Source: VAZQ01 sp963827585 (GTDB taxonomy: Bacteria > Pseudomonadota > Alphaproteobacteria > Rhizobiales > Xanthobacteraceae). From it: a stretch of DNA of 64,000 bases. The DNA lies in NCBI GenBank assembly GCA_963827585.1, contig CAWHCK010000018.1:1-64000 (forward strand). Direction: 5' to 3'. Of this stretch, positions 38,003 to 46,709 are shown one piece after another. Below the pieces are notes generated by a model. That model made no database searches. It worked only from the letters and a program-made list of their open reading frames with translations, and was not told the DNA's origin. Numbering within the stretch: position 1 is the first letter of the stretch; each line of letters begins with the position of its first letter. A program made the translations under genes and the position numbers.

Positions 38003-39353
38003 CCGAGGACGTCATCTTCACGCCGCTGCGGTTCCGCAATCTGACGGTCAAGAACCGCATCTTCCGGTCGAACATTTCCGGCAAGTTCGACAACGAGGAC
38101 GGCTCGCTCACGCAGACCCGCATCAACTGGGAGTGCAAGTTCGCCGCCGGCGGCATCGGCGCGGTCATCTCCTCCTACGTGCCGGTGCTGATGGAGGGAC
38201 GCATCATCGCCGGCTATGCCACCATCCACCGCGACGATTTCATTCCGCTGTGGGGGCGGCTGGGCGCGGCCGTGCACCGGTTCGACTGCAAATACATCAT
38301 GCAGCTCAGCCACTCCGGCCGGCAGATGGATATCCCGGGGGTGCACAATTCCCACCGCCCGACATTGAGCTCCACCAGCCGCAAGGAACCGCTGCACGGT
38401 TTTCTCTGCCGCGCCGCCGGCAAGGCGGAGATCGAGCACCTCGTGACCGCTTTTGCCGACGGCGCCTGGCGGGCGCGCGAAGCCGGTCTCGACGGCGTCG
38501 AGCTGCATGCGGCCAACGGTTACCTGTTCACGCAGTTTCTCTCGTCCGGGCATCAACGATCGCACCGACGAATACGGCGGATCGCTGCAGAACCGCGCCC
38601 GCTTCCTGCTGGAGGTGATCCGTGCGATCCGCGCGCGCGTCGGCCGCGATTTCCATCTGCAGGTCAAGCTCAGCGCGGTCGACCGCAACAATGTCGTTCC
38701 GTGGGAAAAGAAAGGCAACGTGCTCGCCGACACCATCGAGGTCGCGAAGTGGTGCGAAAGCGAGGGCGCCGATGCCATCCACGTTTCGACCGGCTCGCTG
38801 TTCCCGCATCCGCTCAATCCGCCCGGCGACTTCTCGTTCGAAACCATCGCCACCACCTACGACGCGATGATCTCGTCGGGGGTCGACACCTTCCGCAATT
38901 TCCTGCTGTTCCGCTACCGGCTGCTGCGGCCGATCTTCCGCTGGATCTGGTTCCGCATGAAAAAGGGGCTGCCGATCGAAGGCGTCAGCCTGGAGGAGGC
39001 GCGCGCCATCAAGGCCAACGTGTCGATCCCGGTGCTCAATACCGGCGGCTACCAGACCGCCTCCTTCGTCCGCGATGGCATCACGTCGGGCGCATTCGAC
39101 GGCGTCGCCATCGCCCGCTCCCTCGTTGCCAACAATGATCTCGTGCAGCAATGGGCCATGGGCCGGGACGTGCCCGGAGCGGCCCTGCACCTATTGCAAC
39201 AAGTGCCTGCTCAACGCGCCGAAGAATCCGATGGGCTGCTATGAGCTTGCCCGCTTCCCGAGCCGCGAGGCGATGATCGACGAGCTGATGACGATCTATG
39301 CCACGCGCCCGACGCTGAACCTGCCGCCGGTTGCGCCGGCGCGGGCCGCCTAG
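37999..39353 (+). CDS. Old-yellow-enzyme family flavin reductase with Fe-S cysteine motif (two frameshifts)
   Basis: NADH:flavin oxidoreductase barrel, about 451 residues: VIFTPLRFRNLTVKNRIFRS, YIMQLSHSGRQMDIPGVHNS, GLDGVELHAANGYLFTQFLS, then INDRTDEYGGSLQNRARFLL and SIPVLNTGGYQTASFVRDGI. Slips occur at a GGG run near 38550 and near 39176. The end RPCTYCNKCLLNAPKNPMGC carries a CxxCxxC-x11-C cluster motif like 2,4-dienoyl-CoA reductase and 2-enoate reductase, but the FAD/NAD domain that follows in those enzymes is absent. It probably reduces an activated alkene, taking electrons from an unknown donor. Confidence 0.87.
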
Positions 39354-39390
39354 GGAGCAACTGCCGTGGCCGCAGAAGCGCCCGTGACCT

Positions 39391-40921
39391 ATGTCGAAGC
39401 GCAATCGCGCCGCCGGCGACGCCTCGCTCCTTCCGGTGGTCATCGTGCTCGCATTTTTGCTGCTGGTCGGCTTGGTCGCCGTCGGCTTCGGGCTCGTTTT
39501 CGCCAAGCGCCTCACGCGCAACACCGCCGCGGTCTTTCCCGACATCGTCGCCCATTTCGAGCATGGCTCGATCGGTGCCGACGAGGGCAGCGGCATGCCG
39601 TACTGGGTGTGGCAGGCATTGCCGCGGCTGTTTCCCGAGGCCTTCGATGGCCGCCTCGACTACCGCGCCTTCGGCTTTCTCTACCGCACCGACGACCGCG
39701 GCCGGCAGGAGGACCTGCCGATCGGCATCTCGAAGCGCGACTACCAGGGCGTCGACCTGGTCTGGTTCAATTGCGCGGTCTGCCATACCGGGACGTACCG
39801 GACCTCCGAAGGCGCCGCACGCGTCGATCGTCCCCGGCATGCCCTCCAACAATCTCGACCTCTATCGTTTCATCCGGTTCGTGCTCGACGCCGGCGCCGA
39901 CGAACGGCTCAGTCCCGACAGGCTGATTCCGGCCATGCAGGCCGCGGGCGCGAATCTGAGCTGGATCGAGCGGCAGGTGTGGCGCTACTACGTGATTCCG
40001 CGCGTGCGCGAAGGATTTCTGCAGCGGCGCTCGCGCCTCTACCCCTTCATCGCCGAGCAGGCGGCGTGGGGGCCGGGACGCGTCGATACCTTCAATCCCT
40101 ACAAGCTCGTCCAGATGCAGACGGCGCTGGGCGCCATTGCGCCCGGCGAGCGCTATGGCGCCAGCGACCTTCCCTCGATTTTCCATCAGAAGCCGCGCGA
40201 GGGCATGCAACTGCACTGGGACGGCAACAATCCCTCGCTCGCCGAACGCAACCTTTCCGCCGCGCTCGGCGCCGGCGTGACGCCGGAAACGGTTGATCAC
40301 GCCGCCATCGAGCGCGTCGCGGCCTGGCTCGGCGATCTGCGCCCGCCGCGCAGCCCGCACCAGGTCGACCCGGCCGCGGTCGAGCGCGGACGCGCGCTCT
40401 ACATGAGCGCATGCGCCGCCTGTCATGGCTACCAGGGCGCGCAGGGCTACGTGTTCGCGGGGGCCACTCTCGGCAAGGTCGAGCCGAACAGCAGGCTCGG
40501 CACCGATCCCGGCCGGCTCAATTCCTATACCGAGGCATTTCGCCAGCGCCAGCTCGCCGAGCTGTTCGCCGGCACGCCCTATCAGTTCAAGTCCTTCGTC
40601 AAGACCGACGGCTATGCCAACCTGCCGCTCGACGGGCTGTGGCTGCGCGGTCCCTATCTGCACAACGGTTCCGTGCCGACGCTGCGCGATCTGCTCGCGC
40701 CGCCGGCGCAACGGCCGGTCGCGTTCGTGCGCGGCATCGATCTGCTCGACGGCAAGAACGGCGGCTTCGTGTCCCCCCCTTGCGCGCCGGGCCAGCCGCT
40801 GCCGCAAGGGTTCTGCTACGACACCCGGCTGCCCGGCAACGGCAACGGCGGCCACGTCTACGGCACGACGCTGTCGCCGCCCGAAAAGGACGACCTCATC
40901 GCCTATCTGCTGACCTTCTAG
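39391..40921 (+). CDS. Membrane-anchored diheme cytochrome c (frameshifted)
   Basis: About 510 residues. N-terminal anchor VVIVLAFLLLVGLVAVGFGL, then a periplasmic part with first heme site CAVCH (in WFNCAVCHTGTY) and second CAACH (in SACAACHGYQG). Between them are PSNNLDLYRFIRFVLDAGAD and LHWDGNNPSLAERNLSAALG; after the second heme LDGLWLRGPYLHNGSVPTLR. One slip near 39825. ATG 39391 starts the anchor. This large cytochrome family is usually found with oxygenases or dehydrogenases as electron acceptor. Its stop is nine bases before the next gene. Confidence 0.87.
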
Positions 40922-40930
40922 GAAAGCTCG

Positions 40931-42787
40931 ATGTCGACAGCAGCTACGACGCACTCGACTGAACCCGGCGCGCTCCGCTGGTACCGGCGGCTGGTCTGGG
41001 TCGGCATCGTCACCAATATCGTCGTTGCCACTGTCAGCATCCTCTATCCGGCTGAGGTGCTCGCATTCGTCGGGGTCGATCCGGCGACGCCGCTGATCTG
41101 GCCGCGTCTGGCAGTGATGCTGCTCGCTCTTCTCTCCATATTTTATATTCCCGCCGCCCTCGATCCCTGTGCCCATCGTTTCTCGGCGATCTACGCCGTG
41201 GTGTGCCGATTTGCCGGCGCCGCGTTCTTCGCCGTGGTGGGCGGCCGTTACCTCGTGTTCGCGCTGTATGACTTCGTCTTCGGCGCGCCGCAGGCGATCG
41301 CTCTTTATCTCGCCTGGCGGCGGATGAAGGCCGGAGCCGGGGCCTCCGCTGGGCGGGTCGTCGCGGTGCTGGCGAGCCTGCTCGCCGTCGCGGTCTTTCT
41401 CTGGGGCGCCTTTCAGTGGCTGATGGCGCCGGTCGTACCGACATTCGCGTCCGACGAGGAGCATTTCAAGTACGGCTCGATCGGCAACGATGGCGCGAGC
41501 GGCATTCCGTATCCGATCTGGGTCGCGATGCCTGAGGTCTGCGCCCACCACCTGCCGCGTCCGCAGGGCTATGCCGCATTCGGTTTGCTTTACGAACGCG
41601 GACGCAATCCGGCCGTCGACCCGCCCGTCGGCTTCTCGCGGGCGAAGGTCGGGGTCGAGCGGATGTCGATCAACTGCGCGGTGTGCCACACGGTGCGAGC
41701 GCGGCTTGCACCGGATGCCGAGCCGCAGCTCTATGTCGGCGCGGCCGCCAACACCGTCGATATCCAGGGCTATCAGCGTTTCCTTTCACGCTGCGCGGCA
41801 GACGATCGATTCACCGCGACAATCTGATTCCGGCGATGGCGGACAAGGTCAAGCTGTCGTGGCTCGATCGCCTCACGTATCGGTTTGTCCTCATCCCCTT
41901 CGTGCGCAAGCGGCTGTGGGAGCAGGCGGGAGGCTTTCGCCTGGACGAACAGCCGACCGACCTGGGGACCGGGACGGATCGATCCGTTCAATCCGGTCAA
42001 ATTCGGCATGCTGCGCCTTGCCGACGATGGGACCATCGGCAACAGCGACATGCAAGCGGTGTGGAACCTGAACGCACGCGAGCGAATTCGCTCGCCCGCA
42101 CCGCTTCATTGGGACGGCTTGAACAACTCCGTGCGCGAGGTGGTAATCAGCTCGGCGCTCGGCGACGGCGCGGTCGCAAACGAGTTCAGCTATCCGGCCA
42201 TGGAGCGCATCGAGCGCTTCCTGCGTGCCTTGCCTGCGCCACCCTCTCCGCACCGGCCCGATGCCGCAGCCGTCGAACGGGGCAAGGTCGTGTTTGCGGC
42301 CAACTGCGGCGAGTGCCATGCCCCCGACGGCAAGCGCACGCTCACGGTGATTGCCGTGTCGGAGGTCGGTACCGACATCCACCGTTCGCAGATGTGGACC
42401 GAGGCCGCGCGCGACGCCTACAACAATTACCGCGAGGGCCGCGATTGGGGATTCAAATCGTTCCGCAAGAATGCAGGCTATGTCGCGGAGCCGCTCAACG
42501 GTTTGTGGCTCAACGGGCCGTATCTCCACAACGGCTCCGTTCCGAGCCTGCGCGACCTTCTGGAGCCGCCGGCGCAACGGCCGGTCACCTTCGTGCGCGG
42601 CCTCGACGTGGTGGACGGGCGCAATGGAGGCTTCGCCGCGCCGTCCTGCGATCCGCGCCAGGACCTGGCGGAAGGATTCTGCTTCGATACCCGCCTCGTC
42701 GGCAACGACAACGGCGGCCACGTCTACGGCACGAGCCTGTCGGCGGCCGAGAAAGCCGACCTCTTGGCCTATCTTCTGACCTTCTGA
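40931..42787 (+). CDS. Four-helix membrane domain fused to diheme cytochrome c (frameshifted)
   Basis: About 618 residues. The N-terminal 170 residues form four or five transmembrane segments (WVGIVTNIVVATVSILYPAE, PRLAVMLLALLSIFYIPAAL, FGAPQAIALYLAWRRMKAGA, VVAVLASLLAVAVFLWGAFQ). The rest is a cytochrome paralogous to the preceding gene: CAVCH in SINCAVCHTVRA, LHWDGLNNSVREVVISSALG, CGECH in AANCGECHAPDG, and LNGLWLNGPYLHNGSVPSLR. Slips near 41815 and 41970. The membrane part has the same pattern as the stand-alone protein encoded at 42804. A quinone- or membrane-linked electron-transfer role is inferred. Confidence 0.83.
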
Positions 42788-42803
42788 CGCGCTGGAGAAT
42801 ATC

Positions 42804-43226
42804 ATGACGGATGCTCTATCGATCGGCTGGACGGCGGGGCAGGCGGCAACGCAGCGCACCGTTTACCGCCGACTGCTCGGCTTCGCGCTGATCGTGCAGA
42901 CGGCGCTTGGCCTGATCGCCATCGCGGCGCCGGTCTGGCTGGCGCGGGCTGCCGACCTGCCCGGTGCCCCATCGGCCGGCTGGGTGCGGCTGTGGGGGAT
43001 CATGTTGCTGATCACGGCGATCCTGTATCTGCCGGGCTGGGTCGCACCGGTTTACGCGCGTTTGCCGAACGTCGTCGGCATTCTTGCGCGTTTCGTCCTG
43101 GCGGTGGCTTATTTTGGTCTTGGCCAAGGCCTGCGGTGGTTCGCCCTCTATGAATTGGTGCTCGCCATCGCGTTGGCCTGGAGCTATGGCCGACTGTTGC
43201 GCGCCGAGCTCATGTCGCGTCCGTAA
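42804..43226 (+). CDS. Small integral membrane protein related to the cytochrome-fused membrane domain
   Basis: 140 residues with four hydrophobic segments: LLGFALIVQTALGLIAIAAP, LWGIMLLITAILYLPGWVAP, VVGILARFVLAVAYFGLGQG and YELVLAIALAWSYGRLL. The pattern YRRLxxxxxIV-(n)-RLWxxMLLxxxILYxPxxxxP, F.A.YF(A/G)xG and FALYxxxxxxxALAxxxxR is shared with residues 15-145 of the preceding fusion protein, so they are paralogues. Function unknown; some DoxX-like proteins look similar in size and topology. Confidence 0.75.
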   Translation: MTDALSIGWTAGQAATQRTVYRRLLGFALIVQTALGLIAIAAPVWLARAADLPGAPSAGWVRLWGIMLLITAILYLPGWVAPVYARLPNVVGILARFVLAVAYFGLGQGLRWFALYELVLAIALAWSYGRLLRAELMSRP

Positions 43227-43326
43227 TTCGCCGTGCCGGTTCGGTCCAGCTGCCGTCGGCCTGAACGATTCGTTAACCAATTAACCATAATATTGGCGGC
43301 GGTGGGTCCGTTCAGGGGGAGCCGCA

Positions 43327-43470
43327 ATGCACAAGCTCGCGGTCGCATTCTTCTATATCTGCGCCGTACTCTCGATTTCAGTCACGGCGCTCGTCTTCAT
43401 CGGCAAGGTTTCGGCGCACGACGGCGATCACGTGGTCCGCTACGGGAGCGTGGCGCAGGCCTCGCGGTAG
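43327..43470 (+). CDS. Short exported or membrane peptide, 47 aa
   Basis: Too short for standard gene calls. ATG 43327 with an AGGGGGAG site at 43313-43320; sequence MHKLAVAFFYICAVLSISVT then ALVFIGKVSAHDGDHVVRYG. It has one hydrophobic helix followed by a short polar tail with three histidines, ending at TAG 43468-43470. It lies 100 bases after the membrane protein in the same direction and may be the last gene of the redox operon. Function unknown. Confidence 0.5.
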   Translation: MHKLAVAFFYICAVLSISVTALVFIGKVSAHDGDHVVRYGSVAQASR

Positions 43471-43554
43471 CTGTCGGCCAGGCCAAGGCTCTTGCGTCGT
43501 CGACGCCGGCTTCGGCCGGCCTGCGGCGGTTTGCAGGCACGCTGGCGACGGGAG

Positions 43555-44298
43555 TCAATGCTCCAGCAGGAGCGAGCCGAAGCCCTCGATCTTGTCGTGG
43601 ATGCCGTTCTCGCGCAGCGACCACCAATAGATGCAGGTGTTGATCGCCAGCACCGGCTTGTCGAGCCAGAACTCGGCGACCCCGGCAAGCCGGGCCATCG
43701 CCAGGTTGGTCCCGACCTGGATGATGGCGTCGACGTCAGGTCCGTCCACCTCGATGAGGGCGTCGCGCAGCTCGTGCTCGGACACATGCGCGATCAGCAC
43801 CGGGCTCGCGCATTTGAGCCCCTTCAGGCGCACCACCTCGAAACCGCAATCGGTGAAGAAGCGTCGCACCTGCTGGTCACCCACCGGCATGTAGGGGGTG
43901 ATCACGCCAAGGCGCTTTACGCCATAGCGTTGCAATGCCGCCTGCGACGCGTCCGAGCCCATCGAGACCCGCACGCCCGCGCGCGCCTCCACCCGCTGGC
44001 GCAGCTTCTTGCTGCCCTCAAGCCCGTCCCAGAACGTCTCCGACGACATGCCCATGATCAGATAATCGGGCTCGCACGTCATCACGTCGTCGACCGCCTG
44101 CAACATCTCCTTGCGGATGTTGTCCATCAACTGGTTGAACTCGGCATCGTCGCGGATCGGATCGTTGGGAATAAAGATGCGGCCGAAGTGATTGGTGACG
44201 CCGCGCGGCCGCATGGCTTCGAACTCCGGCTGCACCGAAGTATTGGTCGAGGGCGCGATCACCCCGAATTTCCTGCGGAAGCCGAGGGAGTCGGTCAT
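43555..44298 (-). CDS. Maleate isomerase/arylmalonate decarboxylase family protein lacking the usual cysteines
   Basis: 247 residues from ATG 44298 (MTDSLGFRRKFGVIAPSTNT). The GVIAPSTNTSVQPEFEAMRP opening and PVLAINTCIYWWSLRENG near the end place it in the maleate isomerase/AMDase branch of the Asp/Glu racemase superfamily. Where the first catalytic cysteine is expected it has LIMGMSSETFWDG (Met84-Ser85), and at the second AIIQVGTNLAMARL (Gly196). Neither cysteine is visible, so the reaction is uncertain. It lies 81 bases downstream of the UbiD gene on the same strand, suggesting joint action on an aromatic or unsaturated acid. Confidence 0.83.
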   Translation of the reverse strand: MTDSLGFRRKFGVIAPSTNTSVQPEFEAMRPRGVTNHFGRIFIPNDPIRDDAEFNQLMDNIRKEMLQAVDDVMTCEPDYLIMGMSSETFWDGLEGSKKLRQRVEARAGVRVSMGSDASQAALQRYGVKRLGVITPYMPVGDQQVRRFFTDCGFEVVRLKGLKCASPVLIAHVSEHELRDALIEVDGPDVDAIIQVGTNLAMARLAGVAEFWLDKPVLAINTCIYWWSLRENGIHDKIEGFGSLLLEH

Positions 44299-44379
44299 GG
44301 CCGCCAAGCTTGCCGCAGGTCGCAGGAGAAAGACAATGACGTTGGGAGCTTGCCGCGAGTCCGCGCCGGCATTAGCGCC

Positions 44380-45912
44380 TCATGCCCCTCCATTGAGGGT
44401 GTAGCGGCCGTCCTTGAGGCGCTTGAGGCGCCCCTCTTCGTAGAGCTTGCCGAAATCGCGCAGAATCTCGCGCCCGTCGCGGGTACCGAGGGCGGCCATG
44501 AGGTCGAGATAGGTGGCGGGACCTTCGGCCAGCGCGGCTTCGAGCGGTCGACGCGGACGCTGCGGGAGTTGAGGCGGATGCGGCACCGTGAATTCGACGC
44601 TGTCGCCTTTGCCGAACGGCTTGGTGCAGTCGAAGCCGCCCTTGGCGCCGGTGCGGCTGCCTTGCAGCGAGGGATCGAGCGGGACGCAGCGGAAGCCCGA
44701 CGCCACCACGAAGTCGCGGTCGGCCTGGAAGCGGGTGGCGAGCGCCCAGTCGATCTGCTCGTCGGAGAAGACGTCGATGTCGTCGTCGACCACGAATACG
44801 TGCTTGACGTCGCCGGAGGAGCAGAACACCGCGGCAATGGCGTTGCGGGCCTCGCCGGGATTGCGCTGGCGAAGCGAGACGCGCACGTTGTACATGCCGC
44901 CCGACGACGCCGTGCAGCACACCGCGACCGGCTCGCGCACGGCCTGCTGCAGCACGTTCCAGATCGCAGCCTCGGTTTTCGCCGCGCCGAGTTGCGCGGT
45001 GTCGGTGAAGCCCAGCCGCGCACCGCCGATCGTCACGGTCTGGAACAATGCGTCACGCCGTTTGGTGATCGCGGTGAGGTGGAAAACCGGGTTGCTTTTG
45101 AGCAGGCCATAATAGCCGATATATTCGCCGTAGGGTCCCTCCGGCTCGACCAGTCCGCGCTCGTCGATATAGCCCTCGAGCACCAGCTCGGCGTCGGCCG
45201 GAACCTTGACGTCGACGGTGACGCATTTCACCACCGGCACCGGCGCGGCGCGCACGGCGCCGACCACGTCGAGCTCGTCCATCGGCGGCGTCGCGGCGAC
45301 GGCGGCGAGAAAATCGGCGGGATGGCTGCCCACGGCAAAGGCGACGGGCATGCGCTCGCCCTTGGCAACCGCACTCTGATAGAGCGCACGCAGGTCGCTC
45401 GGAGCGTTGAGGTCGATGCCGGCGGCGCGCGGACCACGCAGCATCAGGCGGCGGCAGCCGATATTGGTGAAGCTCGACTTCGGGTCGCGCGCATAGTCGA
45501 TGCTGGCGGAGATGTAGGGCGCGCCGTCGAGCCCGTGCTGCAGATGCACAGGCAGCGTGGTCAGGTCTGCCTCGTCGCCGGTCAGCACCACCTCCTGCAC
45601 CGGCGCCTGCGCGGAAGCCACCTCGATCGGGGCCATCGGATGCCGCAGCCGCTCGCGCAACACGGCGGGAAAGCCGGCCTCATCGGTATCGAGCGCCGCG
45701 GCAAGGCGGCGCCGCGTCCCCATGACGTTGCCGACGAGCTCGGTCTTCTCCGGCCCGACCGCGCGGAACCAGACCGCGTTGGGATTGCAATCCAGCACCG
45801 CAGCCACGTCGATCAGCTCGATCGGATCGTCGTGGACCACGCATTCGCCCTCTTGCACGAGTTTCTCGACGAAATGGCGCAAGCGGAACTTCTCGGTGTC
45901 GGCCTGGGTCAT
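44380..45912 (-). CDS. UbiD family decarboxylase (prenylated-FMN type)
   Basis: 510 residues from MTQADTEKFRLRHFVEKLVQ at 45912, preferred over an in-frame TTG at 45927 because AAAGG lies seven bases upstream. Family motifs are SIDYARDPKSSFTNIGCRRL, VAFAVGSHPADFLAA, EPEGPYGEYIGYYG (the glutamate/arginine acid-base region) and ARNAIAAVFCSSGDVKHVFV with DDDIDVFSDEQIDWALATRF. The last 60 residues (AALAEGPATYLDLMAALGTR to GRLKRLKDGRYTL) form an extra winged-helix-like tail. UbiD enzymes need prenylated FMN from UbiX, which is not in this window. Substrate unknown; likely an aromatic or alpha,beta-unsaturated acid. Confidence 0.9.
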   Translation of the reverse strand: MTQADTEKFRLRHFVEKLVQEGECVVHDDPIELIDVAAVLDCNPNAVWFRAVGPEKTELVGNVMGTRRRLAAALDTDEAGFPAVLRERLRHPMAPIEVASAQAPVQEVVLTGDEADLTTLPVHLQHGLDGAPYISASIDYARDPKSSFTNIGCRRLMLRGPRAAGIDLNAPSDLRALYQSAVAKGERMPVAFAVGSHPADFLAAVAATPPMDELDVVGAVRAAPVPVVKCVTVDVKVPADAELVLEGYIDERGLVEPEGPYGEYIGYYGLLKSNPVFHLTAITKRRDALFQTVTIGGARLGFTDTAQLGAAKTEAAIWNVLQQAVREPVAVCCTASSGGMYNVRVSLRQRNPGEARNAIAAVFCSSGDVKHVFVVDDDIDVFSDEQIDWALATRFQADRDFVVASGFRCVPLDPSLQGSRTGAKGGFDCTKPFGKGDSVEFTVPHPPQLPQRPRRPLEAALAEGPATYLDLMAALGTRDGREILRDFGKLYEEGRLKRLKDGRYTLNGGA

Positions 45913-46097
45913 TACGATGCCTTTCAATGCGGCGCGCAGTCTTCCCGATGTCGCCGCGCCCTGCGACAGTATTCAGTGGGCGTTGTCCCAACGAGACATT
46001 ACGCCCGCTTACCCAAACTATTGTCAACGATAGGATGGGCATAAGGTCTCCGCACACGCGAGCAGGGATGCGTGTGCCGGCGAGTGGAGGAAACCGC

Positions 46098-46547
46098 ATG
46101 CTGCAGGTGAAGAGCCCCCAGGATCTTGGGGCGGGGCTGGCGTTCATGCTGATCGGTCTTGCCGGACTTTACTTCGGCAGCGATCTTGCCTTCGGCAGCT
46201 CCTCACGCATGGGGCCCGGTTATTTCCCGACCTTGCTCAGCGCCTTGATCATCGTCGTGGGGCTCGTCATCGGGGTCCGGGGAGTGACGATCGAGGGACC
46301 GCCGATCGAACCGGTTCAGTTGCGTCCCATCCTGTTCATCATTGCGGCCATCCTGATCTTCGGATTCTTGATCGAATCGATCGGACTCGCGCTCACCGCC
46401 GTCCTGCTGACGATCTTCGCCGCCTATGCACGGCGCGAGGTGAAACCGAGCGAAACCCTTCTGCTCGGGGTGGGCTTGGCGATTTTCACGGTGGTGGTGT
46501 TCGTCTACTTGCTCGGACAGCCGCTGCCTGCGTGGTGGGGCCGCTAG
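46098..46547 (+). CDS. tctB: Tripartite tricarboxylate transporter small membrane subunit TctB
   Basis: 149 residues with four hydrophobic segments: GAGLAFMLIGLAGLYFGSDL, MGPGYFPTLLSALIIVVGLV (the conserved MGPGYFP motif), ILFIIAAILIFGFLIESIGL and LGVGLAIFTVVVFVYLLGQP. GGAGG at 46086-46090 precedes ATG 46098. It heads a divergent operon opposite ubiD and is followed by two large hairpins and tctA. Confidence 0.92.
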   Translation: MLQVKSPQDLGAGLAFMLIGLAGLYFGSDLAFGSSSRMGPGYFPTLLSALIIVVGLVIGVRGVTIEGPPIEPVQLRPILFIIAAILIFGFLIESIGLALTAVLLTIFAAYARREVKPSETLLLGVGLAIFTVVVFVYLLGQPLPAWWGR

Positions 46548-46620
46548 TGCCCCGAACCCGAAGTTCGCACATCCATGCCGCGAGTCCGATTGCGAACTTC
46601 GGGTTCAAAAGGGGCACTAG
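46544..46620 (+). repeat. Long palindromic element 1 between tctB and tctA
   Basis: Arms CTAGTGCCCC GAACCCGAAG TTCGCA (46544-46569) and its complement TGCGAACTTCGGGTTC at 46591-46606, then GGGGCACTAG at 46611-46620. The stem is about 26 base pairs with a 21-base loop and an AAAA bulge. It starts within the tctB stop codon. Could be a REP/BIME-like element or an mRNA-stability hairpin. Confidence 0.75.
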
Positions 46621-46633
46621 AATCATAGAGTGG

Positions 46634-46708
46634 CTAGTGTCCTTCGATTCCGAAGTTCGTATCGGAGGGTGCGGCGAGATCATACGAACTTCGGAATCGG
46701 GACACTAG
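46634..46708 (+). repeat. Long palindromic element 2 between tctB and tctA
   Basis: Arms CTAGTGTCC with CGATTCCGAAGTTCGTAT (46634-46662) and ATACGAACTTCGGAATCG (46682-46699) with GGACACTAG (46700-46708). Related in design and ends (CTAGTG...CACTAG, CGAAGTTCG core) to element 1 but not identical. It ends two bases before the tctA start codon, so it would sequester the initiation region. Confidence 0.75.
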
Positions 46709-46709
46709 C

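Noticed and set aside
39767..41689. 640-codon open frame on the minus strand
   Set aside because: Antisense to two cytochrome c genes with clear heme motifs.
43492..46044. 850-codon open frame on the plus strand
   Set aside because: It is antisense to the intact UbiD and maleate-isomerase-family genes, low in complexity and matches no family; a GC-rich shadow frame.
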